64,000 nucleotides of DNA from Planctomycetes bacterium B3_Pla (GCA_005223045.1 NJBM01000007.1:207100-271099); one strand, 5' to 3'; positions 1 through 7,776 are shown, numbered from the stretch's first letter. Translations and numbers: made by a program. Notes: a model not told the origin generated them from the sequence alone.

Positions 1-387
1 CAATTTGACATCATTTTGCTTGGCCAGCTCGACCACATCGTCGGCGAAACAACTGCCGTTGAATTCATGATTCTGGGGAATACCCATACTCTGCAAATTG
101 CTCACGATGTTCGCTTTGAGCAGTTTGGCGCATTCGATCTGCTCGTTCCACTGCTCTAATGTCGGGCTGTCATCCCGCGAACGCATCACCACCCGCATAC
201 CCTCAGTGGCGGCCATAAGCCGGGACCAGTTTCGCCTGCCGTAACGGCACTCGTGCTGGCCCTTGATGTTGGGCCACAACTCTATGCCGAAGCCCAAAGA
301 CTGTAAGAACTGGCACTCCTGCTCAAATGAAAGGGGATGCTCATGTCCCCAGAATACCATCGTTGAAACAACGTACTTTATTCGCAT
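1..387 (-). CDS. Partial sugar-phosphate isomerase/epimerase-like TIM-barrel protein
   Basis: The reading frame opens at an ATG (385-387, complement) with a GGAG ribosome site 8 bases upstream and runs off the left window edge, so only the first 129 residues are visible. They begin MRIKYVVSTMVFWGHEHPLS and include GFGIELWPNI early on, then a run of helices. This resembles the first strands of xylose-isomerase-like TIM-barrel proteins (AP endonuclease family 2), which isomerise or epimerise sugars and inositols. No metal ligands can be checked because the C-terminal half is missing. The family call is an inference from fold-like pattern and from the sugar-rich gene neighbourhood. Confidence 0.6.
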   Translation of the reverse strand, partial: MRIKYVVSTMVFWGHEHPLSFEQECQFLQSLGFGIELWPNIKGQHECRYGRRNWSRLMAATEGMRVVMRSRDDSPTLEQWNEQIECAKLLKANIVSNLQSMGIPQNHEFNGSCFADDVVELAKQNDVKL

Positions 388-698
388 TGTGCCATCTCCA
401 TATCAGAACGATAAACGCATCCTTCTACCCAGTGCCAGACATCTATTTATATCGTTCAAAAACATGAGTATATTGAGACTTTATTGAAGATTAGAGCAAT
501 TTTCCGCCAACTTAGGAGCCGCAAGGAAGTCCCTGGTGTCTTTTTTCTTGCCGCTCCATTGAGCCGGATTTTGAAATTGGCTTTGTTCTTCCAAACTCCG
601 AAAGGATTTGTATGTTCATAATATTTTGTTGCAGATGAGGTTACATTAAGTATGGCGTCGGGAAATCGGCAACGGCGGGCGGCAACCACCCAGTGGCC
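388..698. other. Intergenic stretch without a recognised gene
   Basis: No reading frame here has a ribosome site or recognisable protein pattern. The one notable element is at 572-591, a copy of the GAAATTGGCTTTGTT motif that recurs ten times at 62.2-62.9 kb. The rest is AT-rich upstream sequence of the divergent TIM-barrel gene. Confidence 0.5.
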
Positions 699-727
699 TT
701 GACTCTTCACTTGCTCTTGGATAAGAT
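699..727 (+). promoter_or_regulatory. Candidate sigma70-type promoter for the ABC exporter pair
   Basis: TTGACT (699-704) and TAAGAT (722-727) are separated by 17 bases, close to the vegetative consensus. The start codon of the first exporter gene lies about 125 bases downstream, beyond a REP-like hairpin. Predicted by eye only. Confidence 0.4.
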
Positions 728-789
728 GTTGCCCGGGGACAATGGAGAGCGCTGGCCCCATGTGACCGCCCGAATGACAACGGGAGCAA

Positions 790-815
790 GGGCGACCACA
801 TAGGGTCGCCCCTAC
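790..815. repeat. REP-like palindrome
   Basis: GGGCGACC and GGTCGCCC form a perfect 8-bp stem around a short loop and are followed by CCTAC. The complementary strand therefore reads GTAGGGGCGACC, the same GTAGGG lead-in seen in the other REP-like elements of this window. It sits in the leader of the exporter gene, 40 bases before its start. Confidence 0.55.
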
Positions 816-853
816 TGCCCGGAGATTGGGACATTAAGGCAAAAGAAGTCAAA

Positions 854-2581
854 TTGGGACGTTATATCACCCGGTACAAGGGCGAAATCGCACTGACCGT
901 GCTATGCACAGTAGTTACGGTTGGAATCAGCCTCTACCTGCCGTTTATCATGTGTTATGTTATTGACGGTCTGACGGATGGAACCGTTACCGGCTCCGAC
1001 CTGACCGGCCGGCTCCTGCTTTATGCCGGGCTCTCGGTCGCAGGCCTCTACTTCTCGCGCCATCTTCGCAAGATACCACTCAAGCTCTCGCACAAGGTCG
1101 AGTACGCGCTGCGCAAAGATATGTTCGATCATCTGACCCGGATGGATCAGGAGTTTTTCCGCGCGAAGCGCACGGGCGATCTGATAACGCGCATGTCGGC
1201 GGACATGGTCCTTGTGCGAGACTCTATCGGCCAGGGTCTGCTCCAGGGCATACGCACGACCGGCGTGATTCTGTTTGCTTCAATAATCATGCTGGTCACC
1301 GACACTTCGCTGGCTCTGCTCGTGCTGTCGCTCTATCTGCCGATGACCTTTGTCTTCTTCCTCGTGCTAAGAACGCTCCGCCGCCGGCAAAAGCTCCTGC
1401 AGGAACAGGTCTCGGACATCTCCAACTTCTGCCAGGAAAGCTTCGCCGGCATCCGATGCATAAAGGGATTTGCGATTGAACAGCGGCGCATCGGCATGTT
1501 TGAATCCATAAACAAAGATCTCATCCGGCTGCACATGCGGGTACAGGTGGCCAGACAGGGATTGTGGCCGTTCATGGCATTCTGGTTATGCCTGAGCGTC
1601 GTGATGATCCTCACCATAGGCGGACGCCAGGTGATTAGCGGGCAGCGCTCCATAGGGACGTTAGTGCAGTTTATGCAGTATTTGCTCTATATGCAGTGGC
1701 CGCTGCTTGCATTCAGTTGGGTCACGAGCTTACTCCAGCGCGGCAAAGTGAGCTGGCGCCGCATTAAGGAAATACTCGAGCATGAGCCGGTCATCAGAGA
1801 TTCGGACCAAACCGATCACAGCATCAGCAGCCTGCGCGGCGAGATTGCACTCGATGACCTGTCGCTGGACATCGAGGGCCGGCGTTTTCTGCATCAGATC
1901 AACCTGAACATCGCCTCCGGCAAGACCCTGGGCATCACCGGCCCAACCGGCAGCGGCAAAACTCTGCTGGCCTCACTGGTCGCCCGCCTGATGGACCCGA
2001 CCGAAGGACGGATATCCATCGACGGTCACGATGTCAAGATTATCCCGCTTGATGTGCTGCGCAATCACATCGGTTTTGCCGCACAGGAACCTATACTCTT
2101 TTCAAGGACGCTGGAACACAACATCGGCTTCGGCGTTGGTGAACCCGACGAGCGTCTCATCGATTGGGCGGCCGACATTGCGCATCTGAAGAAGGATGTA
2201 GAAACCTTTCCCGAGCGGTTCGAGACTATGATAGGCGAACGCGGTGTGACCCTTTCCGGGGGCCAGCGCCAGCGCACCTCCATCAGCCGGGCCGTCGCGC
2301 GCCACCCGGAAATTCTGATTCTGGATGATGTGCTTTCCGCAGTAGATACACAAACCGAAGCGGCCATAATGGAGAAGCTCCAACCGGTCATGAAAGGGCG
2401 CACCAGCCTTTTCGTCAGCCACCGAGTATCGACGCTGCGCTACGCCGATGAGATTGTGGTGATTGAGGATGGTCGCATAACTCAGCGAGGTTCACACGAC
2501 GAGCTTATTGCCAGGCCCGGTTATTACTCCGAACTCAATACCATGCAGCAGATCGAGAAGGAACTGGAGGCCGGCTCATGA
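854..2581 (+). CDS. ABC exporter half-transporter, degenerate-site subunit
   Basis: A type IV (ABCB-like) exporter half: six membrane helices in roughly residues 12-290, then a nucleotide-binding domain. Walker A GPTGSGKT is at 363-370, signature LSGGQ at about 467, Walker B ILILDD at 487-492 and the switch histidine is in FVSHR. The residue after the Walker B aspartate is Asp, not the catalytic Glu, as in the non-catalytic subunit of heterodimeric exporters such as TM287 or BmrC. The stop overlaps the start of the next gene (ATGA), so the two are translationally coupled and very likely form one heterodimer exporting a drug, lipid or peptide. The start is a TTG with a weak ribosome site, so the exact N-terminus is uncertain by a few residues. 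Confidence 0.9.
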   Translation: MGRYITRYKGEIALTVLCTVVTVGISLYLPFIMCYVIDGLTDGTVTGSDLTGRLLLYAGLSVAGLYFSRHLRKIPLKLSHKVEYALRKDMFDHLTRMDQEFFRAKRTGDLITRMSADMVLVRDSIGQGLLQGIRTTGVILFASIIMLVTDTSLALLVLSLYLPMTFVFFLVLRTLRRRQKLLQEQVSDISNFCQESFAGIRCIKGFAIEQRRIGMFESINKDLIRLHMRVQVARQGLWPFMAFWLCLSVVMILTIGGRQVISGQRSIGTLVQFMQYLLYMQWPLLAFSWVTSLLQRGKVSWRRIKEILEHEPVIRDSDQTDHSISSLRGEIALDDLSLDIEGRRFLHQINLNIASGKTLGITGPTGSGKTLLASLVARLMDPTEGRISIDGHDVKIIPLDVLRNHIGFAAQEPILFSRTLEHNIGFGVGEPDERLIDWAADIAHLKKDVETFPERFETMIGERGVTLSGGQRQRTSISRAVARHPEILILDDVLSAVDTQTEAAIMEKLQPVMKGRTSLFVSHRVSTLRYADEIVVIEDGRITQRGSHDELIARPGYYSELNTMQQIEKELEAGS

Positions 2582-4362
2582 CCGAGGGCAAGAAAAAGCC
2601 TCCCAAATCCGGACTGGCCCGGCGCTTGCTCGCTTACTCGCCGCCCTACTGGCGCTGGATGCTGCTATCGCTGATCCTGATCCTGACCCTTTCGGCCATG
2701 ATCAACTTCCTGCCGGTGCTGATAAAACGCATTACAGACTCATGCCTGCTGAACAATGAGGTCGCCGCAGATGACCGTCTTAAAGAACTGACCCAACTAA
2801 GCTGGCTTTACCTGATGCTTGCGGCCGGCGGACACTTAATTCGCTACTTCCAGGGGTTGCTGACCGCCTGGCTCGGGCAGCGTATAATCTATGACCTCCG
2901 CGTCGATTTGTTCAAAAAAGTCACGCGGTTGCACCAAGCCTACTTTGATCGAATGCCGGTCGGAGCGCTGCTCACGCGGGTCACCTCCGACATTGACCGC
3001 CTGGAGCGATTTGTAACCGACGGCGTGGTCGGGACCGTCGCCGACGTTTTCATGCTGGTCAGCATTATGGTCTATATGCTGCTGATCAACGTGCAGGTGG
3101 CCCTGGTTCTCTTTGCAGTTCTGCCGCTGATGTTCGGGGCTTTGTTCTTGATTAACGGCCGTCTCCGTGAGGCCAACCGCCAAATTCGCAAGCGGCAGGC
3201 CTCGCTCAACGCCCTGCTCCAGGAAGACCTTGTGGGGATGACCACGATACAGTTGTTCAACCGTGAGCTTATCGCCCAGGACGAATTCATGGAGCGCAAC
3301 ACCGACCTGCGCGCCGCTTACTTCGAAGAGGTCCGCTGGTTCAGCCTGTACTTTCCCGTTATTGAAGGCGGTCAGGCCGTCGCTTTTCTGCTGATCCTCG
3401 GCGCCGGCGGATTCCTGCTGCTTAACAACACCGGCCTGATTTCCCTCGGAGTGCTGATTGCATTTCTGACTTACGTCCGCAACTTCTTCCGACCGCTCGG
3501 CTCTCTTTCTGACAAAGCCGGCATGTTCCAGATGGCGATGGCCGCCGCCGAGCGCGTCTTTGCCCTGATCGACATCCCCGAAGAAATCGCCGATCCGGAC
3601 GAACCGCTGGAGCCTGAAAAAATTGACGGCAACATTGAATTTAGCAACGTCTGGTTTGCCTATGAAGATGAAAACTGGGTGTTGAAGAATCTCAGCTTCA
3701 GCGTCCGGCCCGGCAGTGTGGTCGCCGTAGTCGGCGCCACCGGCGCAGGCAAGAGCACCATCGTCAACCTGATAGGCCGCTTCTACGACGTGCAGCAAGG
3801 CTCGGTGATGATCGACAGTAAGGACGTGCGGGCCTTTCGCAGGGTGGATCTGCGCCGCCGCCTCGGCTACGTGTTCCAGGACCCGTTCATATTTGCCGGA
3901 ACCGTGGCCGATAATATCTCCCTGCTCAACCCGGACCTGGGTAGCGGCGACTTGATCGATGCGGCGAAAACTGTCAACGCTCACGGATTTATCAGCGACA
4001 TGCCCAACGGTTACGACACAATGCTCAACGAACGCGGCGAGGGACTTTCGCTCGGGCAGAAACAATTGCTGTCCATGGCCCGCACGCTCGCGCAGAATCC
4101 GAAGCTGCTGTTCGTGCTGGATGAGGCCACCGCCAGCGTCGATACGGCAACCGAGGTGCTCATTCAGGATGCGCTGGGCAAACTGATGCACAATCGCACA
4201 AGCATCGTAATCGCACATCGACTCTCCACCATCCGCCACGCTGACCGCATTCTGGTGATGCGCCACGGCGAGCTGGTGGATGCAGGTACACACGACCAGC
4301 TCATGGTGCGCCGCGGCTATTATCGCCAGCTTTATGAGCTGCTTCAACGCTCGCCCCATTGA
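2578..4362 (+). CDS. ABC exporter half-transporter, catalytic-site subunit
   Basis: Second half of the exporter, 594 residues: membrane domain in about the first 330 residues, then Walker A GATGAGKS at 386-393, a non-canonical signature LSLGQ at about 490, Walker B LLFVLDE at 510-516 with the catalytic Glu present, and IAHRLST containing the switch histidine. Its intact Walker B pairs with the intact LSGGQ of the upstream gene, while its altered signature pairs with the Asp-type Walker B of that gene. The pair thus has one consensus and one degenerate ATP site, like TM287/288 and BmrC/BmrD. The start overlaps the upstream stop by four bases. The substrate cannot be deduced. Confidence 0.92.
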   Translation: MTEGKKKPPKSGLARRLLAYSPPYWRWMLLSLILILTLSAMINFLPVLIKRITDSCLLNNEVAADDRLKELTQLSWLYLMLAAGGHLIRYFQGLLTAWLGQRIIYDLRVDLFKKVTRLHQAYFDRMPVGALLTRVTSDIDRLERFVTDGVVGTVADVFMLVSIMVYMLLINVQVALVLFAVLPLMFGALFLINGRLREANRQIRKRQASLNALLQEDLVGMTTIQLFNRELIAQDEFMERNTDLRAAYFEEVRWFSLYFPVIEGGQAVAFLLILGAGGFLLLNNTGLISLGVLIAFLTYVRNFFRPLGSLSDKAGMFQMAMAAAERVFALIDIPEEIADPDEPLEPEKIDGNIEFSNVWFAYEDENWVLKNLSFSVRPGSVVAVVGATGAGKSTIVNLIGRFYDVQQGSVMIDSKDVRAFRRVDLRRRLGYVFQDPFIFAGTVADNISLLNPDLGSGDLIDAAKTVNAHGFISDMPNGYDTMLNERGEGLSLGQKQLLSMARTLAQNPKLLFVLDEATASVDTATEVLIQDALGKLMHNRTSIVIAHRLSTIRHADRILVMRHGELVDAGTHDQLMVRRGYYRQLYELLQRSPH

Positions 4363-4523
4363 CGGCTAATGGCAAGTATGTGAACAAAATCCCGCCCGAT
4401 ATAAGAATCGGCAAAGGTCAAAGCACGCTGCTGCCGATATACTGGATACAAGTGATGCCCGGCGAGCAGGAAACGCAAAACAATAACCTTGTTGAGCATT
4501 GTACGAAACAAAGGAGTTTTGTC

Positions 4524-5315
4524 ATGGCTACCGACGCAAAGATTGGTTTGTTATTAGGTTTGGTATTGATTTTCGTAATCGCATTTGTGATTAACGGCCT
4601 ACCTCGTTTAGGCAGGGCCACAGACGGCGATGCGCCGATCACACCCGCTGTCGATAATACGTCGGTTATCGGAGCCAGGGAACGAGGTTTTCTCGAAAGG
4701 CCGACCGAACCGATCAAGGGGCAGAAAGAATATCGCTCTGCCCGTCAGGTCAATAATGATGCCGGCGTCCATGCTGCGCTGCCGGCGCCCGGGCAAACAA
4801 CCAGCGAGCAATCCACAGTTCCGAAACCTGATCCGGTGAGTTCGGTTTTGGCAAAAGTCCGTTATTATACCGTCGCCGAGGGCGACAATCTGGCCGACGT
4901 AGCCAAGAAGTTATACGGCGCCCTTGAGGGCAACAGAAAAGTAAACGTCCTGCGGATATTCCAGGCCAATCGCCATTTGCTGATATCTCCTCACGAGATT
5001 ATCGTCGGGCAGAAGCTCGTCATACCGCCGCTGGGAGTTTCGGACGCGGACATAAATGCAATTGGGAGCATCTTTCCACGTTCAATGTTTGAAAATGTCG
5101 AATCCATCGGCACAAGACACTTCTCGGCTGATAACAGCAACGCAAAACAGACCAAACAGTACGTCGTGCAAGAAGGCGATTCCCTGTGGCTGGTCGCCTC
5201 CGAGCAGCTCGGAGACGGCAGTCGATACAAGGAGATAAGCAGTCTGAATCGCGGTCTCTTAGAGGATGAGGACAGCCTCACTATAGGAATGCGCCTAAAC
5301 ATGCCGGCCCGATAA
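4524..5315 (+). CDS. Membrane-anchored protein with two LysM domains
   Basis: Predicted 263 residues starting at MATDAKIGLLLG, chosen because AAGGAG lies 7 bases upstream. An in-frame extension back to 4359 lacks a ribosome site. Residues about 7-25 form one hydrophobic anchor. Two LysM modules follow a Pro/Gln-rich linker: one beginning YYTVAEGDNLADVAKKLYG and a C-terminal one beginning YVVQEGDSLWLVASEQLG. LysM modules bind N-acetylglucosamine-containing glycans such as peptidoglycan, so this is probably a cell-envelope protein held in the inner membrane with its LysM part in the periplasm. It lacks a visible catalytic domain. It lies downstream of the ABC pair with a 161-base gap and may be transcribed separately. 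Confidence 0.85.
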   Translation: MATDAKIGLLLGLVLIFVIAFVINGLPRLGRATDGDAPITPAVDNTSVIGARERGFLERPTEPIKGQKEYRSARQVNNDAGVHAALPAPGQTTSEQSTVPKPDPVSSVLAKVRYYTVAEGDNLADVAKKLYGALEGNRKVNVLRIFQANRHLLISPHEIIVGQKLVIPPLGVSDADINAIGSIFPRSMFENVESIGTRHFSADNSNAKQTKQYVVQEGDSLWLVASEQLGDGSRYKEISSLNRGLLEDEDSLTIGMRLNMPAR

Positions 5316-5418
5316 CGCCGGGCAAGGCCCAGCGGCGCGAGCAGGGCGACGAAGGAAAGTTCTGCCGTTTTTAGAAGAGCCGCTTAAGTCTCGCTTGCAC
5401 CTGTTTGTCCATACAGCA

Positions 5419-5447
5419 GTAGGGTGTGCAACTTGTTGCACACGCGG
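5419..5447. repeat. REP element flanking the RAYT gene (3' side)
   Basis: GTAGGGTGTGCAAC-TTG-TTGCACACGCGG: a hairpin of GTGTGCAA with TTGCACAC. It is directly adjacent to the transposase stop codon. The element at 6024-6056 is the same sequence in inverse orientation with a slightly longer loop, so the two bracket the gene. Confidence 0.75.
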
Positions 5448-5449
5448 AT

Positions 5450-6001
5450 TTATTCGCCAACGAAAACGTCGCCTATACGCTCTTGCATTTCTTCCAAGTC
5501 CACTTTTCCGTAACGGCCTGATTCAACATACTTGTGATACGTTGACCAGGACCACTGATCGACATTCTTGGCCAATCCGTGCTTAACAGGGTTGTAATGG
5601 ATATAATCAATGTGGTTCTGCAAATCTCTTTCATCTCGTATCTGATGTTCCCAGAACCTTTTTTGCCATACCCCGCGATGCCGGTGCTTTAATCTCGAAG
5701 TGCTTTGGGCAAATTCATCCCCTCCCTCCTTCAGGAAATTCATCGTAAAGTCTCTTTTTACCAATGACCATCTTGTCGAAAAATCTCCGTCATCCGGGGG
5801 CAATTGCCATATACAATGCAGGTGCTCCGGCAGAAGACAAAACGCTATCGTTTTGAAGTATCTTCTCGAACGTATTTTTTCAAACGCCTTGCGCAGGTGC
5901 TTTCGTGCAAGATCACCTGTAAGGATTTTGCGCCTTTTGTACGTGACAACCGTAAAGAAATAATATCCTCCACAAAATCTCGCTCGCCTGTAATATGACA
6001 T
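5450..6001 (-). CDS. REP-associated tyrosine transposase (RAYT, IS200-like)
   Basis: A 183-residue Y1 transposase-like protein. The HUH-type motif is HLH within LLPEHLHCIW, and the conserved C-terminal block contains IHYNPVKHGL, typical of RAYTs (Transposase_17/Y1_Tnp family). These single-strand nucleases cleave REP hairpins and are thought to mobilise them. I chose the start MSYYRRARFCGGYYFF because an in-frame extension would read through the flanking REP hairpin at 6024-6056. The gene sits between two inverted REP copies with two further REP-like palindromes upstream, the typical genomic arrangement for RAYTs. It appears intact, with no stop or frameshift. Confidence 0.88.
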   Translation of the reverse strand: MSYYRRARFCGGYYFFTVVTYKRRKILTGDLARKHLRKAFEKIRSRRYFKTIAFCLLPEHLHCIWQLPPDDGDFSTRWSLVKRDFTMNFLKEGGDEFAQSTSRLKHRHRGVWQKRFWEHQIRDERDLQNHIDYIHYNPVKHGLAKNVDQWSWSTYHKYVESGRYGKVDLEEMQERIGDVFVGE

Positions 6002-6023
6002 AGAACAAGCATATATATTTACC

Positions 6024-6169
6024 CCGCGTGTGCAAAATGAATTTTGCACACCCTACCCGACTACCCGGCTCTTTTTAGCTTGTACGACAACCACAGAGTG
6101 TCAGGGTGTGCGACATTTCGCACGACCTTCGTATCCCCCACGTGATCGGTGCGATTCATCGCACCCTAC
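6024..6169. repeat. REP cluster upstream of the RAYT gene
   Basis: Three palindromes follow each other. At 6024-6056 CCGCGTGTGCAAAAT pairs with ATTTTGCACAC and is the inverse of the element at 5419. At 6103-6125 GTGCGA pairs with TCGCAC. At 6148-6169 GGTGCGAT and ATCGCACC form a perfect 8-bp stem followed by CTAC. Each ends or begins with the GTAGGG/CCCTAC tag or a close variant. They are probably substrates of the adjacent transposase. Confidence 0.7.
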
Positions 6170-6193
6170 CGCTCGGTCCCAGTTGTTGAGTAA

Positions 6194-6697
6194 TCATAAA
6201 TCAATCCCAATCAAATAGATCGGAATTTGGATTGCACTCTTAAAATGGGGCAGATACCTCTCAACCTTTTCGAACGTCAGACTCCCTTCCCACTTTTGAC
6301 TGTAATCTGAAATCATAGTCTTCTGGAATGACCTTGTTGTTACGACATATACACCCACGTCGATCTGGTCGAGTGACGAGTACGACGAAACTTGAAACTT
6401 GAGCAGGTCGATACCCATGAATGAGGCGTGACCAAAGCCAACCTCGACTCCCACTCTATCCTTAAGGAAATCCATCTTAGCTGATGGATCTTTGGGCTCC
6501 GGAAAAACCTGAGGCTGAGGCTGCCACCCTCTTGCTTTGAAGAGTTCGTCCAGCACCTGGTTGAACCGTGGACGAGACAGATCCGGAAGGTTGATGATTG
6601 GATCCAAGAGGATTCCCTCGACCTCTTGCTTGAGTGCGAGACGGGCGTTTAGGACCTGCTCGGCAAATCTGAACGAGTATGTCTTTAGTCTTATCAT
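6194..6697 (-). CDS. BglII/BstYI-family type II restriction endonuclease homologue
   Basis: 167 residues. The central block MDFLKDRVGVEVGFGHASF and the following IDVGVYVV and C-terminal IPIYLIGID closely resemble BstYI and BglII, which cut at GGATCC-like (RGATCY) and AGATCT sites. By that comparison the active-site acids are Asp76 and Glu85, nine residues apart as expected. The position two after Glu, a glutamine in the classic enzymes, is Gly87 here, so activity is uncertain. No DNA methyltransferase is present nearby, making it an orphan. It starts at an ATG with GAGG upstream and follows a truncated nucleotidyltransferase gene and a REP-like element. It is shorter than BstYI (about 200 residues), mostly at the N-terminus. 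Confidence 0.72.
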   Translation of the reverse strand: MIRLKTYSFRFAEQVLNARLALKQEVEGILLDPIINLPDLSRPRFNQVLDELFKARGWQPQPQVFPEPKDPSAKMDFLKDRVGVEVGFGHASFMGIDLLKFQVSSYSSLDQIDVGVYVVTTRSFQKTMISDYSQKWEGSLTFEKVERYLPHFKSAIQIPIYLIGIDL

Positions 6698-6733
6698 TTT
6701 TCTGCCTCACACAATATAAGAGGATGCAGTTTT

Positions 6734-6776
6734 GTAGGGCTGGCCTTGGCCCACCGATTAATAAATGTGGGGCGCC
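6734..6776. repeat. REP-like element interrupting a nucleotidyltransferase gene
   Basis: GTAGGGCTGGCCTTGGCCCACC followed by a complementary-type arm TGTGGGGCGCC. The layout matches the pair of hairpins at 10691-10748. It begins exactly where the upstream nucleotidyltransferase reading frame loses its family pattern. Confidence 0.55.
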
Positions 6777-6893
6777 GTGAAAGGCCAAGGCGTAGCCACC
6801 GACGATTAAGTATTCAACCTTGTGCTTGTTGTCCTGGGGACTCCTGACGGAGAACAACTCGAGCAACTCTTTGAAGTCGTTGCGAATCTCCAT
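6777..6893 (-). pseudogene. Truncated nucleotidyltransferase (N-terminal fragment)
   Basis: Starting at ATG 6891-6893 the frame reads MEIRNDFKELLELFSV then VEYLIVGGYALAFHGAP, the hallmark opening of the small nucleotidyltransferase (minimal NTase/AbiEii-like) family, where GGYAL is followed by the catalytic DxD. Before any DxD the frame runs into the REP-like element at 6734-6776, then into sequence with no family pattern that overlaps the restriction gene in another frame. The catalytic centre is therefore missing. It overlaps the end of the 69-residue companion gene upstream, the usual layout for this two-gene unit. I regard it as a remnant. Confidence 0.65.
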
Positions 6894-7023
6894 AATACTC
6901 GCGTCTGAGGGCATCGACCGCCGCGAGGCGCTCCTCCGGAGGCCGACTTAGCCAGTACTCAAGGTTCTGCTTGATCTCCGAGAAGCTATCCAAATTGTGT
7001 TTCTGTACGGTCTTGCGAATCAC
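6814..7023 (-). CDS. Small conserved companion protein of nucleotidyltransferase
   Basis: 69 residues: an N-terminal MIRKTVQKHNLDSFSEIKQN, then EERLAAVDALRREYYGDSQRLQRVARVV. Proteins of this pattern commonly precede the GGYAL nucleotidyltransferases, probably as a toxin-antitoxin-like or regulatory pair. Here the partner gene begins inside this one (6893) and is truncated, so the protein may have lost its function. It shares the ERL...QRLQR pattern with the next upstream gene, suggesting an old tandem duplication. The C-terminal tail after RVARVV is low in family signal. Confidence 0.55.
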   Translation of the reverse strand: MIRKTVQKHNLDSFSEIKQNLEYWLSRPPEERLAAVDALRREYYGDSQRLQRVARVVLRQESPGQQAQG

Positions 7024-7050
7024 GGTCTCTCTTTCTCTAATCGATTTGCG

Positions 7051-7278
7051 TCAAGGCGATCCTTGTCTCGGGCCGTCGCGCGTTTGTTTCGGGTCAACAA
7101 GATTTGTAACATGTCTTTGTAGTCGCTGTTTAGCACAGTCTTGCCCTCTCAAAGACCACAGTTCGGCGGTCAGCTCCCAAATTATGCCCAGACGTTCCGC
7201 CGGCGATGCATCCACGAAATCATCGTCTTCGTCGCTCAGTTTCCTTAGTCTGGCCCGGTTTTTCTGAAGCCTAATCAT
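7051..7278 (-). CDS. Small conserved protein, tandem relative of the 69-residue gene
   Basis: 75 residues beginning MIRLQKNRARLRKLSDEDDD. The core ASPAERLGIIWELTAELWSL followed by QRLQRHVTNLV resembles the family that pairs with nucleotidyltransferase or antitoxin-like genes. A TATAAT lies at 7285-7290 on this strand, only 6 bases before the ATG, with AAAAGG between. Transcription would then begin at or next to the start codon, giving a leaderless or nearly leaderless message. It is separated from the 69-residue gene by 27 bases and probably cotranscribed with it. Confidence 0.5.
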   Translation of the reverse strand: MIRLQKNRARLRKLSDEDDDFVDASPAERLGIIWELTAELWSLRGQDCAKQRLQRHVTNLVDPKQTRDGPRQGSP

Positions 7279-7310
7279 CCTTTTATTATACCATTAGCAA
7301 GCAGCCTATA

Positions 7311-7652
7311 CTAATCAAACCATTCGTCTTCGGGGTCGAATGCGGGGATTGAGACGTTGACGATTCGCATTTTTCCTACGGCGCGGTGTCGGCAGCCGGG
7401 CTTGATGAAGATGGCGGTGAAGGGCTTTATCGGCACCTTTTCGCCGTCAAGCTCCATTTCTCCGGAACCTTCGAGGACGAAGTAGATCTCGGTCAGCTTC
7501 TTATGATAGTGGACCCGGGCGTTCTGTTGGATATCGACTACGTGCATCGTAGCCGTGGGATTTTCGGGATCGACGAACGCCCTTTTGGAAAAGCCGCAGG
7601 GACACTCGACGGCGTCAATATCGTCAAAACTTGCGATCATGTAGTTTGCCAT
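7311..7652 (-). CDS. Cupin-domain protein
   Basis: 113 residues forming a single small cupin barrel. The first metal-binding motif is VHYHKKLTEIYFVLEGSGE, with two His and a Glu. The second is KPGCRHRAVG, with the fourth His ligand. Single-cupin proteins of this size act as sugar or sugar-acid isomerases, dioxygenases or sensors. Here the gene diverges from a mannonate-oxidoreductase-like SDR across a 124-base gap, so a role in sugar-acid metabolism, for example pectin or uronate derivatives, is plausible but not shown. The start ATGGCAAACTAC has AGGTT just upstream. Confidence 0.8.
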   Translation of the reverse strand: MANYMIASFDDIDAVECPCGFSKRAFVDPENPTATMHVVDIQQNARVHYHKKLTEIYFVLEGSGEMELDGEKVPIKPFTAIFIKPGCRHRAVGKMRIVNVSIPAFDPEDEWFD

Positions 7653-7695
7653 AACCTGCCCTTAATAATGCCGTATCGGCGATTTCCAAAAACAG

Positions 7696-7724
7696 TTGAA
7701 ACAACAACCAGTGTCGTGTATATT
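7696..7724 (+). promoter_or_regulatory. Sigma70-like promoter of the sugar-acid operon
   Basis: TTGAAA (7696-7701), 17 bases, TATATT (7719-7724). It lies in the divergent gap between the cupin gene and the SDR gene, 53 bases before the SDR start, and fits the consensus at 5 of 6 positions in each box. Confidence 0.5.
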
Positions 7725-7776
7725 CTCTCCAAATGGCGTGATTTTATCAACCTGTAAAACAAGAAGGATGAGCATA

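Noticed and set aside
2836..4359. Long open frame on the minus strand opposite the second ABC gene
   Set aside because: It shows no domain pattern and mirrors the codon structure of the plus-strand exporter gene, whose motifs are complete.
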